From contig JAFOEU010000002.1 in NCBI GenBank assembly GCA_017387685.1, forward strand, positions 85,974 to 149,973: a stretch of 64,000 nt of DNA, in the 5' to 3' direction. The notes under the pieces are model-generated. The model ran no database searches, had not been told where the DNA came from, and saw only the letters and a program-made list of their open reading frames with translations. The stretch's first letter is position 1. Every line of letters starts with the position of its first letter. This document shows positions 41,929-51,670 of this stretch, one piece after another. The position numbers and the translations under genes are program-made. Source of the DNA: Clostridia bacterium (GTDB taxonomy: Bacteria > Bacillota > Clostridia > Oscillospirales > CAG-272).

Positions 41929-41957
41929 TTGACAAAACGCATATTTAATGATATACT
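41929..41957 (+). promoter_or_regulatory. Promoter of the valS T-box transcript
   Basis: TTGACA (41929-41934) and TATACT (41952-41957), 17-base spacer. Confidence 0.8.
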
Positions 41958-41964
41958 TATAATG

Positions 41965-42185
41965 TATGAATATGAAAACGCTGTGATGCGGAGTAGTAGA
42001 GCGCGTATTATTTCAGAGAGCGGACGGTTGGTGCGAGTCCGTATAAGAAGCCATCGAAGTCGCCGCGGAGCGGTCGGAGTGAAGAGAAGTAGCCCCGAAC
42101 GGTTTATCCCCGAGATAGGATATAAGAGAGCGCGCTTCGGCGCGAATACAGGTGGTACCGCGCGCAAGCGTCCTGTTTTTTGGGA
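41965..42185 (+). promoter_or_regulatory. T-box leader controlling valS
   Basis: A tRNA-sensing leader of about 220 bases. Stem I carries the distal AGAGAGCGG and GGTTGGTGCGAGTCC blocks (42014-42039); the T-box sequence AGGTGGTACCGCG lies at 42150-42162, where it would pair with the CCA end of uncharged tRNA. The specifier is best placed at GTC (42059-42061), a valine codon, in agreement with the downstream gene. Uncharged tRNA-Val should stabilise the antiterminator and allow valS expression. Confidence 0.92.
42148..42181 (+). terminator. T-box terminator
   Basis: ACAGG pairs with CCTGT across the T-box sequence, followed by TTTTTT; it competes with the antiterminator. Confidence 0.75.
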
Positions 42186-42233
42186 TGTTTGTGCTTTTTT
42201 ATTTAGTAATTAATTTTTGAAAGGACGATAAAA

Positions 42234-44888
42234 ATGAATTCCGAGATCAATATGGGTCTGCCGAAGACCTATAATCCCTCAGAGTTTGAAGACAGACTCT
42301 ACGCTATGTGGACAGAGAAGGGCTATTTCACCCCCGAAGTCGACTACAGCAAAGAACATTATTCCATAGTTATTCCCCCTCCAAACATCACAGGACAGCT
42401 CCACATGGGCCACGCGCTTGACAATACTCTTCAGGATATCCTTATCCGTTACAAGAGAATGTCGGGCTACAGCACCCTCTGGCTCCCCGGTACCGACCAC
42501 GCCTCCATCGCAACCGAGGCGAAGATCGTTGAGGCAATGCGCAAGGAAGGTCTCACTAAGGAAGACCTCGGACGCGACGGCTTCCTCGAGCGCGCTTGGG
42601 CTTGGAAGGAGCAGTACGGCGGACGTATCATTTCCCAGCTTAAGAAGATGGGCTCCTCCTGCGACTGGACCCGCGAACGCTTTACTCTCGACGAGGGCTG
42701 TAGCCGCGCGGTTCGTGACGTTTTCGAGCGTCTCTATAAGAAGGGACTTATCTACCGCGGCGAGCGCATCATCAACTGGTGCCCTCACTGCAAGACCTCG
42801 ATCTCTAACGCCGAGGTTGATTACGTTGAGCAGGACGGACATTTCTGGCACATCAAGTATCCCCTCGTTGGCGGTGGAGGATACGTTGAGGTCGCTACTA
42901 CCCGTCCCGAAACCCTCCTTGGCGATACCGCAGTAGCGGTTAACCCCGAGGATGAGAGATATAAGGATCTCATCGGTAAGTACTGCGTGCTTCCTCTCGT
43001 TGGACGCCGCATCCCGATCGTTGCCGACGAGCACGCACAGCTCGATAAGGGTACAGGTTGCGTTAAGATCACTCCCGCGCACGACCCCAACGACTTCGAG
43101 GTCGGACGCCGTCAGAAGCTCCCGATGGAGGTCGTTCTCACCGAAGACGCAAAGATCACCGATGCGTACCCCAAGTATGCGGGTATGGATCGCTACGAGG
43201 CAAGAAAGGCTATCCTCAAGGATCTTGAAGAGGGCGGTTACCTCTGTCAGATCGATAACATCAAGCACGAGGTCGGCACCTGCTACCGTTGCGGCACCAC
43301 CATCGAGCCGATGATCAGCCTTCAGTGGTTCGTAAAGATGGAGCCCCTCGCAAAGCCCGCTATCGAGGCTGTTCGCGACGGTCGCATCAAGTTCGTTCCC
43401 GAAAGATTTGATAAGAACTATTTCCACTGGATGGAGAACACTCAGGACTGGTGCATTTCGCGTCAGCTTTGGTGGGGTCATAGAATCCCCGCATATTACT
43501 GCGACAAGTGCGGCGAGACCGTTGTTTCTGCAGATCACGTTGACACCTGCCCCAAGTGCGGCGGCAGCATGACTCAGGATCCCGACACCCTCGACACTTG
43601 GTTCTCCTCCGCGCTCTGGCCCTTCTCGACCATGGGTTGGCCGGATAACACCGAGGATCTCAAGTACTTCTATCCCACCAATACCCTCGTAACGGGTTAC
43701 GATATCATCACCTTCTGGGTATCGAGAATGATCTTCTCGGCACTTGAATATACCGATACCATACCTTTCGACACCGTACTTATCCACGGTCTCGTCCGTG
43801 ACGCGCAGGGCAGAAAGATGTCCAAGTCGCTCGGCAACGGTATTGATCCCCTTGAGATCATCTCCACCTACGGCGCAGACGCTCTCCGCTTTGCTCTCGC
43901 AACGGGTAACAGCCCCGGAAACGATATGCGTTTCTCGGACGAAAAGATCGAGGCTGCCCGTAACTTTGCAAACAAGCTCTGGAACGCATCGCGCTTCGTA
44001 AGAATGAACCTCACCATCGACAAGGTCGAGCTGCCCGAAGCATCGAAGCTCGCTCCCGAGGATAAGTGGATCCTCTGCCGCTTCAATAAGCTCTGCGCGG
44101 CAGTTGAGGCTTCGCTCGATAAGTACGAGATCGGTATCGCGCTTTCCAACCTCTACGACTTCGTATGGGATATCTTCTGCGACTGGTACATCGAGCTCTC
44201 CAAGGCTCGCCTTGCTGACAAGGAAAGCGAAAGCGGACTTGTTGCGCAGAATGTTCTCGCTTACGTCCTCACAGGAACTCTCAAGATGCTCCATCCCTTT
44301 ATGCCCTTCATTACCGAGGAGATCTATCAGGCACTTCCTCACGCGGGCGATGCAGAGAGCATCATGATCTCCACCTATCCCAAGTTCGATGCGGCTCTTG
44401 ATTTCGAGACCGACGCGGCTCATACCGAGAAGCTCATCACCGTGATCAAGGCTATCCGCGCGAGACGTACCGAGATGAACGTTCCTCCCTCCAGAAAGGC
44501 AAAGGTATATCTTGAGACCAAGTATGCCGATTCCTTCACCGAGGCAACCTTCCCCTTCTTCGTTCGTCTTGCATCGGCATCCGAGGTTGAGGTTTCCGCT
44601 GATTTTGCAGGTGCTATCTCCGCTGATAATGCGGCACAGATCGTTACCGAGGCGGCAACCGTATATCTGCCTCTCTCCGAGCTTATCGACACCGAGAAGG
44701 AAAGAGCACGCCTTACAAAGGAACTCGAGAAGACTCAGGGCGAGATCAAGCGTCTCGACGGCAAACTTTCCAATGCAGGATTTGTCGCAAAGGCTCCCGC
44801 AAACGTCGTTGAAGCCGAGAAGGCAAAGCTTGAAAAGTATAAGGAAACCCTTGCTGCAATCGAAGCAGCACTTGCAAAGCTTAACTAA
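42234..44888 (+). CDS. valS: Valine--tRNA ligase
   Basis: 884-residue class I aminoacyl-tRNA synthetase. HIGH-type motif is [15 protein letters not shown] is at [12 protein letters not shown], and the editing domain has [18 protein letters not shown] zinc-binding region is suggested by CDKCGETV and CPKCGGS, and the C-terminal coiled coil typical of ValRS ([19 protein letters not shown] region) is present. Start ATG 42234 with GAAAGGA upstream. Regulated by the T-box leader. Confidence 0.97.
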   Translation: MNSEINMGLPKTYNPSEFEDRLYAMWTEKGYFTPEVDYSKEHYSIVIPPPNITGQLHMGHALDNTLQDILIRYKRMSGYSTLWLPGTDHASIATEAKIVEAMRKEGLTKEDLGRDGFLERAWAWKEQYGGRIISQLKKMGSSCDWTRERFTLDEGCSRAVRDVFERLYKKGLIYRGERIINWCPHCKTSISNAEVDYVEQDGHFWHIKYPLVGGGGYVEVATTRPETLLGDTAVAVNPEDERYKDLIGKYCVLPLVGRRIPIVADEHAQLDKGTGCVKITPAHDPNDFEVGRRQKLPMEVVLTEDAKITDAYPKYAGMDRYEARKAILKDLEEGGYLCQIDNIKHEVGTCYRCGTTIEPMISLQWFVKMEPLAKPAIEAVRDGRIKFVPERFDKNYFHWMENTQDWCISRQLWWGHRIPAYYCDKCGETVVSADHVDTCPKCGGSMTQDPDTLDTWFSSALWPFSTMGWPDNTEDLKYFYPTNTLVTGYDIITFWVSRMIFSALEYTDTIPFDTVLIHGLVRDAQGRKMSKSLGNGIDPLEIISTYGADALRFALATGNSPGNDMRFSDEKIEAARNFANKLWNASRFVRMNLTIDKVELPEASKLAPEDKWILCRFNKLCAAVEASLDKYEIGIALSNLYDFVWDIFCDWYIELSKARLADKESESGLVAQNVLAYVLTGTLKMLHPFMPFITEEIYQALPHAGDAESIMISTYPKFDAALDFETDAAHTEKLITVIKAIRARRTEMNVPPSRKAKVYLETKYADSFTEATFPFFVRLASASEVEVSADFAGAISADNAAQIVTEAATVYLPLSELIDTEKERARLTKELEKTQGEIKRLDGKLSNAGFVAKAPANVVEAEKAKLEKYKETLAAIEAALAKLN

Positions 44889-44899
44889 ATAATTTATAA

Positions 44900-44935
44900 G
44901 TGCGGTTCGCCGAAAAGGTGAACCGCACATTTTTC
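44900..44935 (+). terminator. Terminator of valS
   Basis: GTGCGGTTCGCC pairs with GGTGAACCGCAC (one G-U or mismatch), then ATTTTTC. The next promoter's -35 begins one base later. Confidence 0.8.
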
Positions 44936-44964
44936 TTGACTTTTACGCTGTAGTGTGCTATAAT
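44936..44964 (+). promoter_or_regulatory. Promoter of the DUF4349 lipoprotein
   Basis: TTGACT (44936-44941) and TATAAT (44959-44964), 17-base spacer. Confidence 0.8.
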
Positions 44965-45007
44965 AAATTTACCGATAATAAAATTATAGCAGAAAAGGAG
45001 AATTATT

Positions 45008-45949
45008 ATGAAAAAGACAATCAGATACACGTCGTTCGCTCTCGTCCTGGTGGCTTTGCTCATCATTCCCCTATTTGCTTCTTGCTCTGCATCAGGCAAT
45101 TATGCAAATGACGAGGCGTATCCCGAATTAGATTATTCCAAGGATGAGAATTATGAAGGCGGCGTTTCCTACGCTCCCGACGGTAGCTTGACTACCGATA
45201 ATGCCGTCAGCACAAACCGCAAGATCATCCGCACCTTCACCGTCTATGGCGAGACCAAGACCTATGATGATGCTCTGGAAGCGATCAATACCTCGATAGC
45301 GGCGGCGGGCGGATTTATCAGCGAATCTCGCGTGAACGGCGCAAGCTACAATCATTACGGCTCCTACAGCCGCACGGCGCATCTTGTTATCAAGATCCCT
45401 GCAGAAAACCTTGACGCATTTATCTCACAGATCGGCGGCACACTCAACGTCACCTCGAGCGCATCGACTCAGCAGGACGTTAGCGAGGCTTATTACAGCG
45501 TTGAGGCACGAATGAAGACTCTCGAAACCGAGCGCGAAAGTCTGCTTGCAATGATGGCTTCGATCGACTCGGCAAAGGACTACGATTTCTGGTACACTCT
45601 CCAGAAGAAGATCTCCGAGACCGAGCAGCAGATCGCGGAATATCAGGCAATCCTTAAATCCTACGACGGACAGGTCGCGTATTCCACCGTCAACCTCACT
45701 ATCGATGAGGTCGTTGAATACACGCCCATCAAGGATGACGAGCCCACCTTCGGCGAGCGAATTGCCGAGGCGTTCGTAGAAAGCTGGAAGAATTTCGGCG
45801 AAGGCTGGATGGACTTTACTGTGTTCTTCGTTTCCGCGATCCCCACACTTCTTATTTTCCCCGGTATCCCTGCAATCATAATACTGATCATCGTATTGGT
45901 GCATAAGAAAAAGAAGAAGCAGGAAAAGAAAAAGGAAGAAGAAAAGTAA
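45008..45949 (+). CDS. DUF4349 domain lipoprotein
   Basis: 313 residues. Signal peptide with lipobox LFASC, Cys26. The DUF4349 domain occupies about 70-245 (KIIRTFTVYGETKTYDDALE..., ending TVNLTIDEV), including the central coiled-coil segment with ARMKTLETERESL. A C-terminal helix (about 265-300, FFVSAIPTLLIFPGIPAIIILIIVLV in part) and a tail of lysines and glutamates anchor it a second time. AAAGGAGA precedes the ATG. Function unknown; relatives are envelope proteins. Confidence 0.85.
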   Translation: MKKTIRYTSFALVLVALLIIPLFASCSASGNYANDEAYPELDYSKDENYEGGVSYAPDGSLTTDNAVSTNRKIIRTFTVYGETKTYDDALEAINTSIAAAGGFISESRVNGASYNHYGSYSRTAHLVIKIPAENLDAFISQIGGTLNVTSSASTQQDVSEAYYSVEARMKTLETERESLLAMMASIDSAKDYDFWYTLQKKISETEQQIAEYQAILKSYDGQVAYSTVNLTIDEVVEYTPIKDDEPTFGERIAEAFVESWKNFGEGWMDFTVFFVSAIPTLLIFPGIPAIIILIIVLVHKKKKKQEKKKEEEK

Positions 45950-45958
45950 ATAAAAACA

Positions 45959-45992
45959 AACCGCTTGCGCCGCAAGCGGTTTTGTTTTTTTT
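45959..45992. terminator. Terminator between convergent genes
   Basis: AACCGCTTGC pairs with GCAAGCGGTT, loop GCC, then TTTGTTTTTTTT. Confidence 0.85.
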
Positions 45993-46980
45993 AGATTATG
46001 TCGCATCCCACCGGTGTATTGAATATCTTTGCGAATTCCTCTGCGGTTCTCGACTGCGGTAGTGCCCACATAACTTTGGCAAGCACGGTTTCTGTCGTCA
46101 TACTGTATGCCTCGGGGAGCTCGTATTTTTGCTTGATGCGAAGACCGACCTGATATATCGACATATCGCTGCCCTCGTGAGGCACCTGAGTTGTGATAAC
46201 GATTCGCACGCCTTTTTCAATCAGCATCTCGATCTTATCCGCAAATTCATCATTCTCGTAATAGGGAAGTCCCCCTACGCCGAAGGATTCGATGATGACC
46301 GCGTGAGCGCGCTCGGCAACGTAGTCGAAGATATCCGCGCTCATACCGGGAGTGAGCTTGACGAGCATTACGTTTGTGTCGATCTCATTATAAAAGCGGG
46401 TGGGCTCGGTGAATTTTTCTTTTATATAATACCTCATCGAACCCCCTCGGATAAATCCGATCTCGGGGTAATCGACGCTTGAGAATGCATTAGCACTTCT
46501 CGTTCTGTTCTTCCGCGCTCTCGGCGCGCAGATGATCTTGCCGTCGAAAACAACGTGTATGCCGCAAGCATCGTCGTCAGCGGCGTAAATGAATGCATCG
46601 CGAAGATTCTCGCGAGCGTCGGTATCGCGGCTCTCCATAGGTGTCTGTGCGCCCGTCAGCACGATCGGCTTCTGGCTGTTTTGAATGAGAAAGTGGAGCA
46701 GGGCGGCGGCGTAAGCCATCGTATCCGTGCCGTGAGTGATGACAAAACCGTCGTAATTGAAATATTCCTCACGGATCTTCATAGCGAGCTTCAGCCAATA
46801 TTCCGGGCGCATATTTGTGCTGTCGAGATTGAAAAGTGATGTGACACTAACGCGGCAAACGTCGCGCACCTCGGGGATGTGCTCGAGCAGACGCTCACCC
46901 GAAACGGTGGGAACAAGCCCGTCCGCACCCGCGGCGGATGCAATCGTTCCGCCCGTTGTGATAAGGAGTATATGCTTCAT
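45991..46980 (-). CDS. ansA: L-asparaginase
   Basis: 329 residues, no signal peptide, so of the cytoplasmic type I kind. The two catalytic threonine motifs are TTGGTIAS (Thr12) and HGTDTMAYAA; TGAQTPMESRDTDARENL is the third block. It hydrolyses asparagine to aspartate and ammonia. AAGGAAG precedes the ATG and a promoter lies upstream. Its neighbours give no operon link. Confidence 0.93.
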   Translation of the reverse strand: MKHILLITTGGTIASAAGADGLVPTVSGERLLEHIPEVRDVCRVSVTSLFNLDSTNMRPEYWLKLAMKIREEYFNYDGFVITHGTDTMAYAAALLHFLIQNSQKPIVLTGAQTPMESRDTDARENLRDAFIYAADDDACGIHVVFDGKIICAPRARKNRTRSANAFSSVDYPEIGFIRGGSMRYYIKEKFTEPTRFYNEIDTNVMLVKLTPGMSADIFDYVAERAHAVIIESFGVGGLPYYENDEFADKIEMLIEKGVRIVITTQVPHEGSDMSIYQVGLRIKQKYELPEAYSMTTETVLAKVMWALPQSRTAEEFAKIFNTPVGCDII

Positions 46981-47009
46981 TTTTGTCTTCCTTGTGATAT
47001 TATATTATA

Positions 47010-47038
47010 ATTATACCACTCTTTTTATAATATGACAA
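47010..47038 (-). promoter_or_regulatory. Promoter of ansA
   Basis: Minus-strand TTGTCA (47033-47038) and TATAAT (47010-47015), 17-base spacer. Confidence 0.65.
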
Positions 47039-47057
47039 GTATTTTACGCAAAAAGAC

Positions 47058-47086
47058 TTGACAAAATGCAAAAAATAGTTCATAAT
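47058..47086 (+). promoter_or_regulatory. Promoter of the PHP-MoxR-DUF58 operon
   Basis: TTGACA (47058-47063) and CATAAT (47081-47086), 17-base spacer. An ATG at 47102 lies too near to this promoter to be the start of the gene. Confidence 0.6.
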
Positions 47087-47122
47087 TATAATAATACACT
47101 TATGAAAGAGAGGCAAGAGAAT

Positions 47123-47821
47123 ATGTTTATTGATCTTGGCGGAAATCTCTTGCCTGCTTTTGCAGAGGGATCGAGGGACGTTAAGGCTTGTGCTGAAAGA
47201 ATTTCGGCTCTTTATAATGCGGGGGTGGATGCCGCCGTGCTGACTCCGCGATACTATCCTGCAAAGAGAAGTGTAGAGGACTTCCTCAACTTCCGCGAAA
47301 GTATGCTCCTTTCGCTCTCTTATCATATGCCCGAGATGTGCCCTGCGCTCTATCTTGGATGCGAGGTATACGTTGATGAAAGGCTGAAATACATTCCTAC
47401 GATCGATGAGCTTACGGTTCTTGGTACGCGTACGCTGATTGCGTATATGCCCGAGGGAGAATGGGACGGTTCCTTGATCGATACTCTTGAAACGTTAAGA
47501 GCCGTAGGCATCGAGGTGTTGATCGCTCATATTGATAGATATCCCGAAAGCTACGCCGAGGATCTTTTCAAGTGTGGATACCGCGCGATCGCAGATGCTT
47601 CTGCATTCATCGGTATGGCAAATCTTCGTCGCAGAAAAAAGCTTCTTTCGTGGATAGACGAAGGACACGTCGCGGGAATCGGAACCGGATTTGATCCGGA
47701 TGAAAAGCGCGTTGAAGAAATAATGGCAAAGGTCTTCGACATACTCGGTGAAGAGCGAGTAGAAAAGATTGCGGAATCAAGCGCAAGATTGCTTGCGGGC
47801 GCGGTACAGATAACAAATTAA
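47123..47821 (+). CDS. Degenerate PHP-domain protein, CpsB/YwqE-like
   Basis: 232 residues from ATG 47123. The overall plan follows CpsB/YwqE tyrosine phosphatases: DLGGNLLPAFAEGSRD for the usual DIHSHILPGxDDG start, LTPRYYP for ATPHY, LGCEVYVDERL for GxEIY, LIAHIDRYPE for LAHPERY, and GTGFDPDEKRVE for SDAH. The metal ligands are therefore lost at the first (HxH), second and last positions, with only His in AHIDRY kept. A phosphatase seems excluded unless the ligands are replaced; a pseudoenzyme or regulatory role is inferred. It is first in the operon with MoxR and DUF58, and 12 bases separate it from moxR. Confidence 0.75.
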   Translation: MFIDLGGNLLPAFAEGSRDVKACAERISALYNAGVDAAVLTPRYYPAKRSVEDFLNFRESMLLSLSYHMPEMCPALYLGCEVYVDERLKYIPTIDELTVLGTRTLIAYMPEGEWDGSLIDTLETLRAVGIEVLIAHIDRYPESYAEDLFKCGYRAIADASAFIGMANLRRRKKLLSWIDEGHVAGIGTGFDPDEKRVEEIMAKVFDILGEERVEKIAESSARLLAGAVQITN

Positions 47822-47833
47822 ACGGAGGCTAAT

Positions 47834-48799
47834 ATGGCAAATATTGAAATTATCACAAGCGTATACAACAGAATTAAAGAAAATATAGGTAAGGTCATCG
47901 TCGGTAAGAATGAAACGATAGATATGATCTGTGTCTCGCTTCTCGCCGGCGGTCACGTTCTCCTCGAGGACGTTCCCGGCACGGGCAAGACTGTGCTCAT
48001 CAAATCTCTAGCCGCAAGCGTGGGATGTGATTTCAAGCGTATTCAGTTCACCCCCGACCTTCTGCCGTCGGATATTACGGGCATCAATTTCTTTAATATG
48101 AAATCCTCCGAGTTCGAGTTTGTTCCCGGACCTGTATTCACGAACATTCTTCTCGCCGACGAGATCAACCGCGCTACTCCCAAAACGCAGTCGGGTCTGC
48201 TCGAGTGTATGGAGGAGCGTCAGGCAACCATCGACGGCAAGACTATGCGCATTTCCGATCCCTTTATGGTCATTGCAACACAGAACCCCGTTGAAACACT
48301 TGGCACGTTCCCCCTCCCCGAGGCACAGCTCGACCGTTTCCTGATGAAGGGTAAAATGGAATATCCCTCCCACGCCGAAAACGTAAATATTCTGGCGCGC
48401 TTTGATAAGGTGAGCCCTCTTGATGAGCTTACCGCCGTTGTAAACGAGGAGGAGCTCTGCGAGGCGATCCGTGCGCTTCCCGAGGTCTATATCTGCCCCG
48501 AGCTTATGGAATATATTTCTTACATAGTAGAAGCAACGAGAACCTACCCTCACGTTGTCCTCGGCGTCAGCCCCCGTGGCGCGCTTGCTCTGATGAAGGC
48601 AGCAAAGGGCTATGCCGCAATTGCGGGACGATCCTACGTCTTGCCCGACGATATTCAGCGCGCGGCACATCCCGTGCTTGAGCATAGAATTATGATCGAA
48701 TCTGCGGCGAGAATACGCAAGAACGCCGTTGGCGAGATCGTTGACAATATCATAAAATCCACCCGCGTGCCCACCGAAGCTGTATTTGAAGGTCTCTGA
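47834..48799 (+). CDS. MoxR-family AAA+ ATPase
   Basis: 321 residues. Walker A is EDVPGTGKT, Walker B is LLADEINRA with the sensor ATQNP, and the C-terminal lid has GVSPRGALALMKAAKG. MoxR ATPases act as chaperones that insert cofactors or assemble protein complexes, usually with a DUF58/VWA partner; here the DUF58 gene overlaps its stop by one base. An ACGGAGG site lies before the ATG. Confidence 0.92.
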   Translation: MANIEIITSVYNRIKENIGKVIVGKNETIDMICVSLLAGGHVLLEDVPGTGKTVLIKSLAASVGCDFKRIQFTPDLLPSDITGINFFNMKSSEFEFVPGPVFTNILLADEINRATPKTQSGLLECMEERQATIDGKTMRISDPFMVIATQNPVETLGTFPLPEAQLDRFLMKGKMEYPSHAENVNILARFDKVSPLDELTAVVNEEELCEAIRALPEVYICPELMEYISYIVEATRTYPHVVLGVSPRGALALMKAAKGYAAIAGRSYVLPDDIQRAAHPVLEHRIMIESAARIRKNAVGEIVDNIIKSTRVPTEAVFEGL

Positions 48800-49992
48800 T
48801 GAAGGATATAGTTGACGTTTTCATCGGATTCCTCGCGAAGCTGATCGAAGGCTTTGTGCGATTTCTGCTGTCGCCCGTCTTTCCGTACGTCTTTTGGGTA
48901 CTCGTCAGCGCGCTCGTTCTGTGGATACTTTGGAAGATATATCTCCGTCTGCGCGAGAAAAATTTAAAAAACATATCCTATTCGCGCGAGTTCACCGAAA
49001 AGGGCGTCTATGCGGGTGACGAGGTTGAGCTGATCGAAACCGTGGTCAACAACGGCTTTTTCCCGCTGATCGCAGTCGATATCGAGGCTTACCTATATAA
49101 CGAGCTCCGTCTTTCGGGCTTTGAGCCTCCGAAGCGCGACGGAATGCAGTATTTTATCAGCCGATTCAATCTCTGGCCCTATATGCGCATCCGCCGACGC
49201 CATAAGCTGACCTGCCTCAAACGCGGACATTACAGACTTCAAAGCGCGGTGGTGCAAAAGAAGCTCGGCGAGGAGGTTTTTGAGTGCCCCGCCGAAATAT
49301 ACGTCTATCCGCGCCCGTTCGAAATTGATCCCGCGCTCCCCGCAGTCAGTATGATGCAGGGCGAGGAGAGGGCACTCAGACAGCTTTTTGCCGATCCATT
49401 TTCGCTTTCGGGAGTTCGCGACTACCGCTTCGGCGACTCGGTCTCGCAGATCAATTTCAAGGCGAGCGCAAAGACATGGCTCGGCTCTCGAAGAAGCGCG
49501 ACCCCTCTTATGGTCAACGACCGCGATTTCTGCGCCGCACGCCGTCTGTGTGTCTTTATGGATTATCACCTCGAGCGCGACTGCGGAATCGACGGTGAGG
49601 AATACGAAAAGCTTACAGAGCTTGCGCTATCCTATTCGGCGCATATCATCAGAAACGCCGTCTACGAGGGCTACAGCGTAGGCTTCTACGCCAACTGCAA
49701 GGGTCAGGATGGAACGATGTTCCAGCGTTTCCCGCTTGAGGGCGGAGAGCCGCACATGCTTGATATTTTCAGGACTATGGCAGCGATGCGCGCGGCGGAC
49801 GGCGGTTCTTTCCCCGCGCTCCTCGATGAGCTGCTTGAATCGGGCGAAAACAGCGCGGAGATACTGATCTTCGTCCTCTGCGACACGCCCGAGACCGATG
49901 CCCGCGCCTTTGAGCTTGAACGCCGAGGCAACGGCGTGCGCGTTTATTCGCTACCCGAACTATTCTTCAGCGAGGAGGCGGGCAATGAATAA
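48799..49992 (+). CDS. DUF58 protein (MoxR partner)
   Basis: 397 residues. Two hydrophobic helices lie near the N-terminus (about 7-45), then a beta-rich region, and DUF58's marker DYRFGDSVSQINFKASAKT near residue 213, leading to a VWA-like fold with CVFMDYH and FVLCDT. A Gly/Glu-rich tail ends it. With MoxR it probably forms a membrane-bound chaperone system. The following gene overlaps by eight bases. Confidence 0.88.
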   Translation: MKDIVDVFIGFLAKLIEGFVRFLLSPVFPYVFWVLVSALVLWILWKIYLRLREKNLKNISYSREFTEKGVYAGDEVELIETVVNNGFFPLIAVDIEAYLYNELRLSGFEPPKRDGMQYFISRFNLWPYMRIRRRHKLTCLKRGHYRLQSAVVQKKLGEEVFECPAEIYVYPRPFEIDPALPAVSMMQGEERALRQLFADPFSLSGVRDYRFGDSVSQINFKASAKTWLGSRRSATPLMVNDRDFCAARRLCVFMDYHLERDCGIDGEEYEKLTELALSYSAHIIRNAVYEGYSVGFYANCKGQDGTMFQRFPLEGGEPHMLDIFRTMAAMRAADGGSFPALLDELLESGENSAEILIFVLCDTPETDARAFELERRGNGVRVYSLPELFFSEEAGNE

Positions 49993-50665
49993 GTTAAAGG
50001 ATCTGATCACCGCGATCATAGAATCGCGCGGTTTCTCGCCGATAAGAGTTATCCTGACCTTCCTTTATGCCTTTTCGATAGGTTACGGTGCTGTTCTGTT
50101 TACAGAGTCAATAGGAAATTACTTCTTGCAAGCTGCCGCTATTTTAATGTTCGGCGGCGGACTGTATCTGGGTCTGAAGTCATTAAAGAAGATGTTTGAC
50201 CGCAAAATGCGCGAGAGGATTGCAAGGATAAGAGATCGCATTTCGCAGGCAATATCTAAATATCTTGACAAGATCATCAAGCGCGTTGCCAAAAAGCTCG
50301 GTATCGAGCGCAAGCGCGTTAAGGGCGAGGATGAGCGCGACTTCATCTTCAAGGAACGCTCGGGAGGCAGACGGCGCAAAAACCGTATGAAAAATCCGCA
50401 CCCGTGGAATGACGCCGATAACGCCACACGTGTCCGCTTCATCTTCACTGAGTATATGTTCGGAAAGATCCGCGAGGGATATTTCATTCAACCGAAATTC
50501 ACTCCCGCCAAAATGGAGCGCGACCTTGCGCACGAAGAGCTCGAACACACCCTTTTCGACACCTACACCGCCGCCCGCTATTCCGGCGGCACCGAGCCGA
50601 TCTCCGATACCACCGTTGAAGAGCTCGACGAGCTGGTAGAGAAGAAGAGGAAAAAGAAAAGATAA
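49985..50665 (+). CDS. Unknown membrane protein, third gene of the MoxR operon
   Basis: 226 residues from ATG 49985, with GAGGAGGCGGG upstream. Two hydrophobic helices (about 20-40 and 45-63) are followed by a basic region (KMRERIARIRDRISQAISKYL; KKLGIERKRVKG) and a C-terminal part that ends in lysine/arginine repeats. In typical MoxR-DUF58 operons the next gene encodes a transglutaminase-like protein, and none is here. Unique to this arrangement as far as I can see; function unknown. Confidence 0.7.
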   Translation: MNKLKDLITAIIESRGFSPIRVILTFLYAFSIGYGAVLFTESIGNYFLQAAAILMFGGGLYLGLKSLKKMFDRKMRERIARIRDRISQAISKYLDKIIKRVAKKLGIERKRVKGEDERDFIFKERSGGRRRKNRMKNPHPWNDADNATRVRFIFTEYMFGKIREGYFIQPKFTPAKMERDLAHEELEHTLFDTYTAARYSGGTEPISDTTVEELDELVEKKRKKKR

Positions 50666-50699
50666 AAATAAAGCCTCGACCGCGAGGCTTTATTTTTAT
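50666..50699. terminator. Terminator between convergent genes
   Basis: AAAGCCTCG and CGAGGCTTT pair around ACCG; T-run ATTTTTAT on the plus strand and A/T-rich on the other. Serves the MoxR operon and spo0A. Confidence 0.85.
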
Positions 50700-50716
50700 G
50701 CTTGTTTTCGGGAGAT

Positions 50717-51478
50717 TTATTTATAAAGCTTATATTTAAGCCGTAGATTATCCGCTATCATCGCGATAAATTCAGAGTTCGTCGGCTTGCCGCGCTGATC
50801 CTGAATAGTGTATCCGAAATAGGAATTGAGCGTATCAACGTCGCCGCGATCCCAAGCGACTTCGATGGCGTGGCGGATGGCACGCTCGACGCGCGAGGTA
50901 GTGGTCTGATACTTCTTTGCAACGGTGGGGTAGAGTATCTTCGTTACCGAATTGATAATGTCGCTGTCGCGGACCGTGAGGAGGATGGCGGTACGGAGAT
51001 ACTGATAACCCTTGATGTGCGCGGGCACTCCTATCTGGTGGATTATCTTGGTAACTTGTGTTTCGATGTCGGGAGTTCTGTCCTCGCGGGACGAGCGGTC
51101 GCGGTTGAGAGTAAGCAGATGCTCCGCAAGACTTGCGGCATCGAGAGGCTTTAAAAGACACAGCGCGGCACCCGCATTCATAGCATCAACGAAAATGCTC
51201 TGATTTGATATCGCCGACGTTACAATGAAGATGGGAGGCAGTGCACCGCCGAAGTCGATCGCGCGGCTTTGTCGGAGAACGCCGATCCCGTCGAGCTTTG
51301 AGAGCCATACGTCGGTGATAACAATATCGTAATTGCCCGAGGCAAGTCGGTTGATGACCTCCTCACCGTTTTGAGCTTCCTCAACGCGATGGAATCCCGA
51401 ACGGCGAAGACCGTCTGCGGTACGGCGGCGATCAATTTCATTTTCGTCTGCTATAAGTATCTTGATATTCTTTTCCAT
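50717..51478 (-). CDS. spo0A: Sporulation transcription factor Spo0A
   Basis: 253 residues. The receiver domain has Asp11/Glu12 in the acidic pocket and the phosphoacceptor Asp56 in DIVITDVWLS, with the lysine in LCLLKPLD. The C-terminal domain (about 145-250) carries the conserved recognition sequence, such as RVERAIRHAIEVAWDRG and GKPTNSEFIAMIADNLRLKYK. It commits the cell to sporulation and also regulates stationary-phase genes. Own promoter; a TTGGAGGA site precedes the ATG. Confidence 0.97.
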   Translation of the reverse strand: MEKNIKILIADENEIDRRRTADGLRRSGFHRVEEAQNGEEVINRLASGNYDIVITDVWLSKLDGIGVLRQSRAIDFGGALPPIFIVTSAISNQSIFVDAMNAGAALCLLKPLDAASLAEHLLTLNRDRSSREDRTPDIETQVTKIIHQIGVPAHIKGYQYLRTAILLTVRDSDIINSVTKILYPTVAKKYQTTTSRVERAIRHAIEVAWDRGDVDTLNSYFGYTIQDQRGKPTNSEFIAMIADNLRLKYKLYK

Positions 51479-51517
51479 AAGTTTTTATTCCTCCAATTGG
51501 ATAATTTTTACAGTAAT

Positions 51518-51546
51518 ATTTTACCATAAATCTCCAAATTTTGCAA
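51518..51546 (-). promoter_or_regulatory. Promoter of spo0A
   Basis: Minus-strand TTGCAA (51541-51546) and TAAAAT (51518-51523), 17-base spacer. A sigma-H promoter is not evident, and I see no certain 0A box. Confidence 0.6.
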
Positions 51547-51670
51547 GAGGAGAATGCGAAAAAGTTTGCACAAAAATTTGCCGTCGCATTTGTGCATAAT
51601 TGACATAAATTACCATACAAAACACAAAATATAGTGTTTCACCCCGACTTTTGTCGGAATATATTGTAAA

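Noticed and set aside
42279-44930. An 883-residue open frame on the minus strand opposite valS
   Set aside because: It is a shadow of valS: it mirrors the codon pattern of a GC-rich wobble gene, has no family likeness, and would cross the T-box-controlled gene completely.
47123-47821. Assignment as an active capsule tyrosine phosphatase
   Set aside because: Three of the metal-binding positions are replaced, and no capsule synthesis genes are near.
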